Shown here: in pieces, positions 1-8,646 of the stretch
Layout: every line of letters starts with the position of its first letter
Position numbering within the stretch: the stretch's first letter is position 1
Source: Clostridium_AD estertheticum_D
Lineage (GTDB): Bacteria; Bacillota; Clostridia; Clostridiales; Clostridiaceae
Assembly (NCBI RefSeq): GCF_018861295.1
Contig: NZ_JAHLDM010000008.1
Span: 62,001 to 126,000, forward strand
DNA: 64,000 bases
Reading direction: 5' to 3'
Position numbers and translations under genes: made by a program
Notes under the pieces: model-generated
What the model saw: the letters and a program-made list of their open reading frames with translations, nothing else
The model's database searches: none
Told to the model about the DNA's origin: nothing

Positions 1-63
1 ATCACCAGTTCCACCAAAAATCACAAACATACTAGAAAGTTCTATATCCATATTTTTCTCCAT
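1..63 (-). CDS. zwf: Glucose-6-phosphate dehydrogenase, N-terminal fragment (cut by window edge)
   Basis: Only the first 21 codons are present. They read M-E-K-N-M-D-I-E-L-S-S-M and then FVIFGGTGD, the N-terminal nucleotide-binding stretch typical of glucose-6-phosphate dehydrogenase (NADP-linked oxidation of glucose-6-phosphate, entry to the pentose phosphate pathway). An AGGAG lies about 15 nt before the first ATG, which is long, so the second ATG (49-51) could be the start instead. The rest of the gene is outside the window, so the call rests on one motif. The gene lies just beyond the 3' end of the group II intron and is read in the same direction. Confidence 0.65.
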   Translation of the reverse strand, partial: MEKNMDIELSSMFVIFGGTGD

Positions 64-223
64 TCAAAGTTCACCCTACTCCTATTTTTTTTATAAAATT
101 AAGGAATATTAACCTTTTTAATTAATATACCACAAACTAGCATCACACATATAAAATACCCGTAAGTACTTTATTAGAAATTAATGTACATTATACCCTT
201 TTTATTATAATTTACAATGCACA

Positions 224-2127
224 ATCGAGTAGGAGGCTAATCATTATTTGATTAGCCGACCTCTCACACCACCCTGCATACCGTTCGGTACAAGGCGGTT
301 CTATAAGAACTAACAATTTCTAAGATAATATTTCGTTATACTGATTAGACCTAGACTTTCTAGGTCTTTATCTTTATATGCAATATTCATAATTGGACTC
401 TTGGATATTCTCCAATAACTTCTTCGTGTATTTGCATATTCCCAAGCCTTTTGTTTTGATAGCCCTCTCTTTTTAAGTTCCTTGAATCTCGTTCTGACCC
501 TTTTCCATTGTTTCCATATACAGAGGCGTATCCTTCTCCTTAACCATTGGTCTAGCTCTTTTGCTATAGTTTTCATATTAGCTATCCTGAAATAATTTAT
601 CCATCCTCGAAGTTTCTGTTTCAGTTTTTGGAATCTCCATTCTAGGCTTTTTCCATTACTCCTTGAAGTTACTTCTTTGATGTTTTTCTTAAGTTTTTCT
701 ATAGCTTTCGGGTGTACACGTACTTGAATTCCACCTTTACCATTGTAAAATGAAAAGCTTAAATATTTCAGTTTCCATGGCCTAGTTACCTTACTTTTGT
801 TTAGGTTTATTTTCAGTTTAAGTTCTTCCTCAAGAAATTTTGTAACTGACTTCATTACTCTTTCTGCAGAGCGTTTGCTCTTCACGTAGATATTACAATC
901 ATCTGCAAAGCGACAAAATTTTAATCCACGCCTTTCTAATTCTTTATCCAATTCATTTAGATAAACATTACTTAGTAGCGGACTACATGGCCCACCCTGC
1001 GGGCATCCGACGTTTGTTTCTGCTACCACTCCGTTAATCATTACACCTGATTGTAAATATTTTCTTATTAATCTTAATACCTTTTTGTCATTTATATCCT
1101 TGGATAGGATGGACATGAGTTTATCATGATTTACAGTATCAAAATACTTAGATATGTCAATGTCAACGACCCATTTATAACCGTCTTTGATGTGTTCTTT
1201 ACATTTTTCAATCGCTTGGTGTTGACTTCTTCCTGGTCGGAATCCAAAACTTGTTTCTGAAAACTTTTCCTCGTAGATTGGTGTTAACACTTGGGCTATC
1301 GCCTGTTGTACTACCCTGTCTACTACCGTAGGTATTCCTAGGAGTCTTTTTCCACCGTCAGGTTTATCTATTTCTACCCTACGGACTGGCATTGGGGTAT
1401 AACTTTCTTCTATTAAATCCTTTTGAAGTTGGCTGTTGTTGCTTTTTAGGTATTCTAGTAGTTCATCTACTGTCATTCCATCCACGCCACTACTCCCTTT
1501 ATTATTCTTCACCTTTTTGTATGCTTTGTTCAAATTGTCACGATGAAGAATTTGCTCCATTAGGATATTAGTATCTCGTTTCTTGTCGTCTCTTCCATTC
1601 CTTGACGCCGAAGAAATACTCATCACTTCTATGTTATCTTGGATTTCCAACCCTACCTCGCATAGATAGTCTTCATTATGAAGTTTTCTGATTTCTACAT
1701 ATTTCTTTGAGTTCTTCAAAATTTTCAAAACCTCCTATAGTTCAGCCCTTCCCAAAATATTTATAAATATTTTGGTACTATGGCGTCGGCTGACTGCTCA
1801 TGATAAATCTTATTTCAACCATGTATCGAAATACATCTTAACATGTCCATGAGCTCTCCCCGGGTAAGAACGCAATCTTTCTCTCCATGTATCTGCTACA
1901 TTTACACAGTATATTTTTGAATAGTTTTGGGCTTCAATTTGTTTAGCAATTTTACCCAATATACCATGCCTTATATGTAATTTCTGTTCGTCAGACCAGA
2001 GATTCATTTACACCTGCCTTCAGATTCCTCGTCGCCGAGGACACCCTTGGTGTTCAACTATGTGCTTAGCACTATCAACCCGCACTCGGGACTTTCACCC
2101 TTTAGATTACGCCCATGCCGGGCACAC
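224..2127 (-). mobile_element. Group II intron with reverse transcriptase ORF
   Basis: On the minus strand the element opens with GTGTGCCCGG at 2127, the expected 5' end of a bacterial group II intron, and closes with CTACTCGAT at 224. Near the 3' end a domain V-like hairpin (about 262-301; GAACCGCC paired with GGTGGTG) is followed by a domain VI-like hairpin (about 230-257; GGCTAATC/GATTAGCC). The intron-encoded protein (310-1728) lies between. The intron is about 1.9 kb. Its 5' end abuts the T-run of a factor-independent terminator (2129-2163), the known habit of class C introns, which insert after terminator hairpins. The element looks complete: both ends, the catalytic domain and the ORF are intact. 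Exact ends were placed by motif, so they may be off by a base or two. Confidence 0.85.
310..1728 (-). CDS. ltrA: Group II intron reverse transcriptase/maturase
   Basis: This 472-residue protein carries the conserved reverse-transcriptase blocks: YKKVKNNKGSSGVDGMT, DGGKRLLGIPTVVDRVVQQA, SFGFRPGRS, the VVDIDISKYFD palm motif, GCPQGGPCSPLLSN and the catalytic FADD box. The thumb and maturase (X) domain follow, with RGWINYFRIA and a C-terminal YWRISKSPIM. There is no HNH endonuclease domain after the maturase domain, and FADD replaces YADD; both are usual for class C intron proteins. It should splice the intron RNA and drive its mobility by target-primed reverse transcription, probably using DNA replication rather than its own nicking activity. 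The ORF lies in domain IV of the intron RNA and appears intact. The first 30-45 residues are unlike the family, so the true start may be one of the later methionines. Confidence 0.93.
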   Translation of the reverse strand: MKILKNSKKYVEIRKLHNEDYLCEVGLEIQDNIEVMSISSASRNGRDDKKRDTNILMEQILHRDNLNKAYKKVKNNKGSSGVDGMTVDELLEYLKSNNSQLQKDLIEESYTPMPVRRVEIDKPDGGKRLLGIPTVVDRVVQQAIAQVLTPIYEEKFSETSFGFRPGRSQHQAIEKCKEHIKDGYKWVVDIDISKYFDTVNHDKLMSILSKDINDKKVLRLIRKYLQSGVMINGVVAETNVGCPQGGPCSPLLSNVYLNELDKELERRGLKFCRFADDCNIYVKSKRSAERVMKSVTKFLEEELKLKINLNKSKVTRPWKLKYLSFSFYNGKGGIQVRVHPKAIEKLKKNIKEVTSRSNGKSLEWRFQKLKQKLRGWINYFRIANMKTIAKELDQWLRRRIRLCIWKQWKRVRTRFKELKKRGLSKQKAWEYANTRRSYWRISKSPIMNIAYKDKDLESLGLISITKYYLRNC

Positions 2128-2128
2128 T

Positions 2129-2163
2129 AAAAAAACAACTTGTAAAAAGTTTTACAAGTTGTT
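2129..2163 (-). terminator. Terminator of the lipoprotein gene and intron target site
   Basis: A 14-bp inverted repeat (AACAACTTGTAAAA with its complement, loop AG) is followed on the minus strand by a T-run. It lies about 40 nt past the stop codon of the lipoprotein gene at 2203. The group II intron begins directly after the T-run. Confidence 0.85.
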
Positions 2164-2202
2164 CTTATTTATGTTCTATAAATTAACAATAGATACACCT
2201 TA

Positions 2203-3423
2203 CTAATTTGTAGGTAATTTTGTGTTAGCTAACTTCAATATATCATTATAGTTAAATGAATTAGTTGAATTTGTTTTTGGTAACACAATATCAATATTTT
2301 TATTAATATTAGTTATATCTGTATTAAAATCTACCCCTATAGTATATATACCAGTTTGGTCGCTATTACTTGCCACAGCTGTTGTACCAGCTAATTTGTT
2401 TATGCTAGGTAAATCAATTACAAATTCTGCATTACCTTTTTCATTTACAATATAACCATCCTTATTAATAGTATATCTAATTGTAATTCCTTTATCCCCA
2501 AGAATTTTAAGATTATCAATAGATTCTAATGATTTATTCATACTTTTAAGTTGTTGTGGCAATTGAGTTGTTATATCGCCAAATGCCTTATTTATTTCAT
2601 CCTTGCTCGTTTTATCCTGACCACCAGTTACATCATAAACTGACATCATAGCTTTCATATAATCCTGAGTAAAACTCATAGCATCCTTGCTCTCTGAAAG
2701 ATTATTCAAAGTGTAATGCATTAAATCCTTAAATGATTTATCATTTAACTTTACTTCATAAGTATCTGAAGATTGAATTACGTCATCTTGCAAGAAACTT
2801 TGACTTCCTATATGGGTAACATACTTCGTAGTTGGATTAAATTGTTTAGCATATTTAACTATAAAATCAGTTAATTTAGGTTGGAATTCTTTGCTAAAAG
2901 CCATAAGTTTTTTATAATCAGTTTTAGGCATACCTGGTGTACTTGGCATATTCGCTAAATCCATTGCCATGTATTCTTTACCTTTTAATTCAGCTGGAAG
3001 CTGCGATGAAAGCAATTGAGGAATTTTATATAACTCATTAATCACAGGTTTTTCTCCAGTTATATCTGTATCAACCCAAATACTCATGTTTATAGGATCT
3101 GGAGATTGAACTAATTGTAATGATATATCACTTTGCATTTTTGAAATTGTTCTATCCTTATTCTGATTGGTTTTAGTTACCATAGAGATTTTAGTTCCGT
3201 TTATAGATGGCAACACGGTATCCATCATTTGTTTCTCTTTTATCGACATATTAGTGCCTGAAACCTTAAGTGAAATATCCGTTTTACTCTGCATAGAGTT
3301 TATTGTTTGTGTCTTTGTAAATGACTTCACAAGTGCAAAACCATCAGTTGAGCACCCAGCGAATAGTGAAGTCGTCATAATTAAACCAACACCCAGAGCT
3401 AACATTTTCTTAGTTTTTATCAT
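2203..3423 (-). CDS. Secreted lipoprotein of unknown function
   Basis: The 406-residue product begins with a basic stretch, a hydrophobic signal segment and the lipobox LFAGC with Cys24, so it should be exported, lipidated and anchored on the outer face of the membrane. A GGGGG ribosome site sits 9 nt before the ATG. The mature part is hydrophilic, rich in Ser, Thr, Lys and Asn, with repeated amphipathic stretches and no catalytic motif I recognise. It stands alone between the terminator at 2129-2163 and the penicillin-binding protein gene, which is read in the same direction about 180 nt upstream. No function is assigned. Confidence 0.8.
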   Translation of the reverse strand: MIKTKKMLALGVGLIMTTSLFAGCSTDGFALVKSFTKTQTINSMQSKTDISLKVSGTNMSIKEKQMMDTVLPSINGTKISMVTKTNQNKDRTISKMQSDISLQLVQSPDPINMSIWVDTDITGEKPVINELYKIPQLLSSQLPAELKGKEYMAMDLANMPSTPGMPKTDYKKLMAFSKEFQPKLTDFIVKYAKQFNPTTKYVTHIGSQSFLQDDVIQSSDTYEVKLNDKSFKDLMHYTLNNLSESKDAMSFTQDYMKAMMSVYDVTGGQDKTSKDEINKAFGDITTQLPQQLKSMNKSLESIDNLKILGDKGITIRYTINKDGYIVNEKGNAEFVIDLPSINKLAGTTAVASNSDQTGIYTIGVDFNTDITNINKNIDIVLPKTNSTNSFNYNDILKLANTKLPTN

Positions 3424-3599
3424 TTTTATTTCCCCCTTAATATTGAATATATTGACATTCTTTATTATGCTTTATTTATAAACCATATAAATAGAGCCAA
3501 TCCTATTATAGTTTTTATGCCACTATATATGTATATTACCATTATGAAGGAAAAATGTAAATATTCAATATATTTAAATAAAATAAATTTAGAAGAATA

Positions 3600-5393
3600 T
3601 TATTTTTTTGTACTACTCACATTACTGGGAGCCATATTTATTATTGGAAATAATTCTAAAAACAACTTACGCGCCGCAGGTACTGCCGTCTGCGCAGCAT
3701 AATAATTCGAAGCGTTTGGTTCCTCTATAGTAATTACTAAACTCACTTTTGGATCACTGGCAGGGGCCATACCAGCAAATGAGGATACATATTTACCAGT
3801 GTTGTATCCTCCGTCGATACTGTTAACTTTATTTGCAGTTCCAGTTTTCCCTGCTATATGATAACCATCAATATATGTTCCAACTGCTGTTCCTTCTTTA
3901 ACTACCCTTTCCAAATACGTTCTTAACTGAGCTGCTTTTTCTTTGCTCATTATTGTTTTCTCATTTAGATTACTAAACTGCTTGTCTATAACCTTTTTTC
4001 CATTTTCAATATGAGATATGTCTTTCATAACATGTGGTCTTATCCATGTGCCTCCGTTTGCCACTGCGTTAAACGCTGCAATATACTGTATCTGAGTAAC
4101 TGCAACACCTTGTCCATATGCCATTGTAGCAAGATCAATCGGTGTTATATTATTTAAGTCTTTTACAATCCCTGTGCCCTCGCCCGGCATATCAATATTC
4201 GTTTTCTGTCCAAAGCCGGCAAGCTCTATAAATTTATAAAAGTTCGCCTTTCCTATCATCTGCCCTAGTTTAACAAACCCAACATTATCTGAATTCTTAA
4301 TTATATCCGAGAAAGTCTCAATTCCATAATTTTCTTTATTATCGCTATATAATAATTTATTTCCAACCTTAATGCTACCATTACTTATAAATCGATCCTT
4401 ATCTGTTACAGCATTATTTTGAAGCGCTGCAGCTGATGTTATAACCTTGAAAATTGATCCTGGTTCAAATGCACTGCTAATGGCTCTATTCTTCCAAATT
4501 TCCTGTGTTTCTTTGCTTGTCTTACCTTCTACGTACGGAATATTTAAATTATAATCTGGTGCATTAGCCATTGCCATAATCTCACCATTCTTTGGGTTCA
4601 TAATTGTTATACTTACAGATTTTGCACCATTTTTAGTTAATGTTTCTTTCGCAACTTTCTGCGCTAACTCTTGAACTCGTTCATCAATAGTTAATGTTAA
4701 ATCCTTTCCGTTTACTGGTTGAACTGTCACTGCTTCCGTATAAGGTAATTCATTACTATCCCTATCCGTTTCAACTACCTTAACTCCAGGAACACCTGCT
4801 AATTCATTATTGTAACTTAATTCAACTCCATTGACTCCATTTCCATCTAAATTGGTATGCCCCATTACATGTGCTAAAAAGTTATCGTTTGGGTATGTCC
4901 TCTCAACATCTTTTGAAATTATTATTCCACTATATTTTAGAGCCTTAATTTTATCCACAACTTTCTTCTCTACCTTTCTTTTAAGTGATACAAATTGTAA
5001 TGGATTCCCTTTGCTATCTTTGTCATCTAATATCTCCTTAATTTTGCTCTTATCAATATTTAGTATTTTCGACAATTGAAGATCCGCTTGTTCCTCTGGT
5101 ATTTTTTTGTCTACTAAATATTTTTTTAATACATTCAAATCAACATCAAGTCTATAAATATTCATACTTAATGCCAGTTCTTGACCATTTCTATCTAGAA
5201 TCGCTCCTCTTATAGGAGGTACCGCTATATTTTTTGTCTGTTGCTGTAATGCCAAAGATTTATACTTGGACCCATTAACGGCCATTAAATAAACCATTCT
5301 GCCAACAAGAGCACTAAATACCAAAGAAAATAATACAGCTACAATTAAAATTCTTTTACCTCGCTCCCTTTTCCCTTTCAATCTACTCACCAA
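3600..5393 (-). CDS. Class B penicillin-binding protein (FtsI/SpoVD-type transpeptidase)
   Basis: This 597-residue protein has a basic N-terminus, one membrane anchor (about residues 15-38), a dimerisation domain (IRGAILDRNGQELA near 61-74) and a transpeptidase domain. All three active-site motifs are visible: S313-I-F-K316, S368-D-N370 and K516-T-G518. It should cross-link peptidoglycan stem peptides outside the membrane during division or sporulation. It ends about 70 residues after KTG without PASTA domains, so it is closer to FtsI or a short SpoVD than to a PASTA-bearing protein. No cell-division or mur genes lie beside it, so this is a solitary copy and its stage of use cannot be told from context. 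Confidence 0.9.
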   Translation of the reverse strand: MVSRLKGKRERGKRILIVAVLFSLVFSALVGRMVYLMAVNGSKYKSLALQQQTKNIAVPPIRGAILDRNGQELALSMNIYRLDVDLNVLKKYLVDKKIPEEQADLQLSKILNIDKSKIKEILDDKDSKGNPLQFVSLKRKVEKKVVDKIKALKYSGIIISKDVERTYPNDNFLAHVMGHTNLDGNGVNGVELSYNNELAGVPGVKVVETDRDSNELPYTEAVTVQPVNGKDLTLTIDERVQELAQKVAKETLTKNGAKSVSITIMNPKNGEIMAMANAPDYNLNIPYVEGKTSKETQEIWKNRAISSAFEPGSIFKVITSAAALQNNAVTDKDRFISNGSIKVGNKLLYSDNKENYGIETFSDIIKNSDNVGFVKLGQMIGKANFYKFIELAGFGQKTNIDMPGEGTGIVKDLNNITPIDLATMAYGQGVAVTQIQYIAAFNAVANGGTWIRPHVMKDISHIENGKKVIDKQFSNLNEKTIMSKEKAAQLRTYLERVVKEGTAVGTYIDGYHIAGKTGTANKVNSIDGGYNTGKYVSSFAGMAPASDPKVSLVITIEEPNASNYYAAQTAVPAARKLFLELFPIINMAPSNVSSTKK

Positions 5394-5485
5394 CCTATTC
5401 TGTATTTTAAATTAGAACTACACTTCATAATATAAATGTTTTATTAATTGTATCATAAACAATTAAAATAGTTGCTAATTCACGC

Positions 5486-5527
5486 AAAAAAAATATAAGA
5501 AATCACTACTAGAGTAATTCCTTATAT
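5486..5527 (-). terminator. Factor-independent terminator
   Basis: An imperfect hairpin (ATATAAGGAATTACT against its near-complement, 5493-5527) is followed on the minus strand by seven T residues. It lies just past the stop codon of the small gene at 5548 and separates it from the penicillin-binding protein gene. Confidence 0.7.
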
Positions 5528-5547
5528 TAATATTTTTCTCTATTTTT

Positions 5548-6006
5548 TTATAAATTAATTACTCCTTTTAAGACTGGCTTATTTTCATTTATTGGATTAA
5601 ATTCTATTACATCTGGTATTTTCCAGTTTTTTGTTCCATTGTTAAATTTCCGCGGTAATAAATAATGAACTACCCTATGTTCTTTTTTTCGATTATCTTT
5701 TATCTCTTCATCAAACATAGCTTTTACTTCGTTCATGTGGCAGCTATTTATCCTAATTTGTTTAAAATCAAGGTCACTTATAATTTGCAAAAATTCATCT
5801 ACCTCACTTTGAAAAACTTTTGCAAAAAAAGCATTTTGCTTATCTCCATCACAAATTAATACAGGATTAAGTTGACTTTCATTAATAATAGCCTTCAGTT
5901 TAAATACATTTTTTTTGCTCCTCCCTATAAAATAGCCATAATTAATATAATTAGGGTCATTGCTTTCTGGGAAAATCACATTATATAACAATTGTTCTTC
6001 ATTCAT
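5548..6006 (-). CDS. Uncharacterised protein
   Basis: A 152-residue soluble protein that I do not recognise. The open frame extends to a GTG at 6018, but the ribosome site GGTGAGG lies between that GTG and the ATG at 6006, so translation should start MNEEQLL. The product has mixed charge, no signal peptide, no membrane segment and a short histidine-containing stretch (EHRVVHYLLP). It lies about 250 nt downstream of the MORN-like gene that ends the nif operon, so it may or may not belong to that transcript. Confidence 0.65.
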   Translation of the reverse strand: MNEEQLLYNVIFPESNDPNYINYGYFIGRSKKNVFKLKAIINESQLNPVLICDGDKQNAFFAKVFQSEVDEFLQIISDLDFKQIRINSCHMNEVKAMFDEEIKDNRKKEHRVVHYLLPRKFNNGTKNWKIPDVIEFNPINENKPVLKGVINL

Positions 6007-6263
6007 TTTAATCCTCACCTTTCTAATATATTATTAGATAAATAAAACTAAAATTTATAAAATTGCTTTTATAAAATATCTCTTTGAAATGTATTTGATA
6101 CTATTATTATAGCAGTTGATTGTAAAGAATATGTTATTTATTTGTTTAGAATTAGTTAATTATTAAATTATTTTATGCAATACTTTCCATAAGTTTACAT
6201 CAAAATCAGTAAAATAGGAAGGTTAATTTCATATATTTCTATATTAAATTAGAATTTATATGC

Positions 6264-7166
6264 CTAAAAGAATTTTCTAACAAACTTATCAACAGAAAAA
6301 GTGTTACTCTCGATATTGTACTCTGTTTCATTAATTTTTACTTTACTCAGATAAAATTCAATCCTTAGAGGCACCACATCCATAATTTTATCATTAAAAT
6401 TATTTGGTTTTAATCCTGGCTCGTAAATATGTGAGCTACCAAAAGCATCTTTAACTGTTATTTTATCTAATGATGTATACAATGATTTAATAGTTCCATT
6501 TTCTTTAAAATTCAAAGAATTTGTATCAGCATTAAGGCCAATAGCATCAAAATCAAATGCATGAAGCTCTCCAATAACAGTATTTATTAAAGTTTGCCTT
6601 CTAGGTTCACAGGACTTAATAGCACCGTTTGGATATAGTGAGAACCCAATACGAGTCTCAATCATCCCGTAAGGTGATAAAATATTAATAAAATCCTTTG
6701 GCCATAAAGTTACACTTTTTACGCCTCCAGATTCATAAAAATTAATACCAATAATTTTTTTCTTAAACTTTCCAAACTCAAAATGAAATTCTAATTCCTC
6801 GGAAAGTTCATATTCATTTTGCTCAGTCCAATAGCCAGTTATCTTACCATTTAACGGGAAAATACGCTTAATTTGTCCGTTTTCATGAAATACAGCAAGT
6901 TCTGCTGATAGTTTCCCAACACTTGTAACTATAGTCGTTCCACTATGAAAAGAAATACTTTGTAAATTTCCATTTTTATAAAAAGATAAAGATCTTTTAT
7001 ACTTACGTCTTACCTCTTCTTCATCATATTGAGGAACAAAAATCCCATAACTCGTGTTAATCTCGCAATATTCGCTCAATTTACATTCCTTTATTATTCC
7101 GTCAGTATAAAATTCAATACTAGTTATCCCTTTTAGCATACCATATTTAGTCATAAATTCCTTCAT
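6264..7166 (-). CDS. MORN-like repeat protein at the end of the nif operon
   Basis: This 300-residue protein contains at least five copies of a short beta-type repeat, such as SFYKNGNLQSI, VFHENGQIKRI, NFYESGGVKSV, SLYPNGAIKSC and NFKENGTIKSL. The pattern (aromatic, x, x, N/S-G, x, hydrophobic, K/Q) resembles the variant MORN repeat. There is no signal peptide or membrane segment, so it should be cytoplasmic. The start has a good GGAGG ribosome site. It follows the AnfO-like gene by 36 nt on the same strand, so it is probably the last gene of the Mo-nitrogenase operon. The function is unknown; a scaffold or protein-binding role is inference only. Confidence 0.75.
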   Translation of the reverse strand: MKEFMTKYGMLKGITSIEFYTDGIIKECKLSEYCEINTSYGIFVPQYDEEEVRRKYKRSLSFYKNGNLQSISFHSGTTIVTSVGKLSAELAVFHENGQIKRIFPLNGKITGYWTEQNEYELSEELEFHFEFGKFKKKIIGINFYESGGVKSVTLWPKDFINILSPYGMIETRIGFSLYPNGAIKSCEPRRQTLINTVIGELHAFDFDAIGLNADTNSLNFKENGTIKSLYTSLDKITVKDAFGSSHIYEPGLKPNNFNDKIMDVVPLRIEFYLSKVKINETEYNIESNTFSVDKFVRKFF

Positions 7167-7202
7167 ATTATCGCCTCCGAAATAAAATATTTATACTATT
7201 TA

Positions 7203-7829
7203 CTATTCCTTGCAAATATCAGGATAAACCTTCACTTTAATTTCACTTTGACTAATATGAGTCGTTTCCATTTTTAAATTCAACTTTTCAAATTCAGCAT
7301 GAAACCAGGGTGGGATATGTCCACAAATTATCTCTAATTGATAAAAAATTGTAGTAGTCAAAAATGGTATCAATATACTTTTTGAAGTAAGACTTTCATT
7401 GTTTTTCTGAATTTTTTTTAGATTTACATAATAATGTCCATCCTTAACCTTTTGTATAATAGGTTTCACATTCTCTAATTCTGAAAGCTTTATTAACTTT
7501 GCCTCTTCCAATTCTTTTTCAAATACAAACTCTAATAACTCCATTGGTTTACCTTCTAATTCCCAAGTGTTAAATCCCATTCCATCAAGAATATTGTAGG
7601 TCATCCCCTTTATTTCTCTCCCAACAAAAACTTTGCAATTACCTAATTCTTCTGCCATGTTTATAATGTTTCTTCTAATTTCTTTTATTCCAGCTATATT
7701 ATCTATTCTAAAGATAATCTCTTTAGTTATTTCCCATGTGCCCTTACTTCCCGCGTAAACCTTAATTATACCTGGTTCAACTATAGATTGTGTTTTACCA
7801 CTAGTATCTTGAAATACTGCTATTTCCAT
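7203..7829 (-). CDS. anfO: AnfO-family nitrogenase accessory protein (copy 1, in the Mo operon)
   Basis: The 208-residue product begins MEIAVFQD, aligns along its length with the protein encoded at 22533-23165 (shared KEIIF, CKVFV and ICGHIP/ICTHVP blocks, same spacing) and belongs to the AnfO family, known from iron-only nitrogenase clusters. In those systems AnfO supports Fe-nitrogenase-dependent growth, though its biochemical role is unsettled. This copy lies after nifV-alpha in the Mo-nitrogenase operon rather than next to anf genes. Its AGGAGG sits about 50 nt before the ATG with an inverted repeat between them (see 7840-7886). It is cytoplasmic with no cofactor motif that I can see. Confidence 0.8.
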   Translation of the reverse strand: MEIAVFQDTSGKTQSIVEPGIIKVYAGSKGTWEITKEIIFRIDNIAGIKEIRRNIINMAEELGNCKVFVGREIKGMTYNILDGMGFNTWELEGKPMELLEFVFEKELEEAKLIKLSELENVKPIIQKVKDGHYYVNLKKIQKNNESLTSKSILIPFLTTTIFYQLEIICGHIPPWFHAEFEKLNLKMETTHISQSEIKVKVYPDICKE

Positions 7830-7839
7830 TTTATTTTCT

Positions 7840-7886
7840 ATTTATCAAATCAATATTTTCTTGTTTATCTGATAAATTTTCCTCCT
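7840..7886 (-). promoter_or_regulatory. Ribosome site separated from its start codon by a hairpin
   Basis: On the minus strand AGGAGG (7881-7886) is followed by ATTTATCA (7870-7877), a spacer and the complementary TGATAAAT (7840-7847), then ten bases and the ATG of the AnfO-like gene at 7829. Folding the 8-bp stem would bring the ribosome site to about 13 nt from the start. No other ribosome site lies near this ATG. Confidence 0.45.
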
Positions 7887-7911
7887 TATTTTAATAAAAT
7901 ATAGTGTTTAT

Positions 7912-8646
7912 TTATATTGAATTATTATTTTTATCTAAGGCATTTATTAACTTAACATAATCACAATTACCTGCCCTTTCACCTATTCCTCCAAATGTAG
8001 AATCTACAAATTCTGCTCCAGCCATAACTGCAGAAACAGAATTTGCCACAGCCATACCAAAATCGTTGTGTGCATGAAATTCAATAGAAATATCAATATT
8101 TTGTTTGATTTTTTTAATTTGTTTATATATTTTATCTGGATACAGTATTCCAACAGTATCTGCATATCTAACACGCTGTACGCCAAGCTCTTTAGCTTCC
8201 CTTATAACATGCATTAAAAACTCAGTGGAAGTCCTTGAAGCATCCTCAAGCCCAACCACAACCTCGCAGCCCTTTTCTTTAGCATAATAAACGCTCCGCT
8301 TCATTTCATTAATAACCCAGACTCTATCTCTCCCAAGTTTCCATTTTATTTGTATATCAGATATAGGAACTGATATATGCACAATATCTACCCTACAATC
8401 AATAGAATGTTTTATATCGTTTATATTCATCCTATTCCATGCAGACACCTTACTTTTTAACCCTAGACCCATTAGTTGTTCAATACTTTTTTTTTCATCT
8501 CCACCCATGGCAGGAGTGCCAGCTTCTATTTGATATACATCTTTCGAATCTATAATTTTAGCAAATTCAATCTTGTCATCAAACCCTAGCTCAACGCCTG
8601 CCATTTGTTCACCATCTCTTAATGTAGTATCAACTATTTTATACAT
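7912..8646 (-). CDS. nifV-alpha: Homocitrate synthase, alpha chain (catalytic barrel half)
   Basis: This 244-residue protein is the N-terminal, catalytic half of a NifV-type enzyme. It opens with VDTTLRDGEQ, the metal- and substrate-binding motif of the alpha-isopropylmalate/homocitrate synthase family, and keeps the HAHNDFGMA metal-binding histidines and GGIGERAGN. It condenses acetyl-CoA with 2-oxoglutarate to homocitrate, the organic ligand of the nitrogenase cofactor. It ends where the barrel ends, without the C-terminal regulatory part. As in C. pasteurianum, the missing part is encoded by the gene just upstream (nifV-omega), whose stop overlaps this start by 8 nt, pointing to translational coupling and a two-chain enzyme. 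Confidence 0.92.
   Translation of the reverse strand: MYKIVDTTLRDGEQMAGVELGFDDKIEFAKIIDSKDVYQIEAGTPAMGGDEKKSIEQLMGLGLKSKVSAWNRMNINDIKHSIDCRVDIVHISVPISDIQIKWKLGRDRVWVINEMKRSVYYAKEKGCEVVVGLEDASRTSTEFLMHVIREAKELGVQRVRYADTVGILYPDKIYKQIKKIKQNIDISIEFHAHNDFGMAVANSVSAVMAGAEFVDSTFGGIGERAGNCDYVKLINALDKNNNSI

Noticed and set aside
1810..2007. 65-codon open frame on the minus strand beside the intron reverse transcriptase
   Set aside because: It lies within the 5' structural part (domain I region) of the group II intron RNA, and its sequence is explained by intron structure rather than coding.
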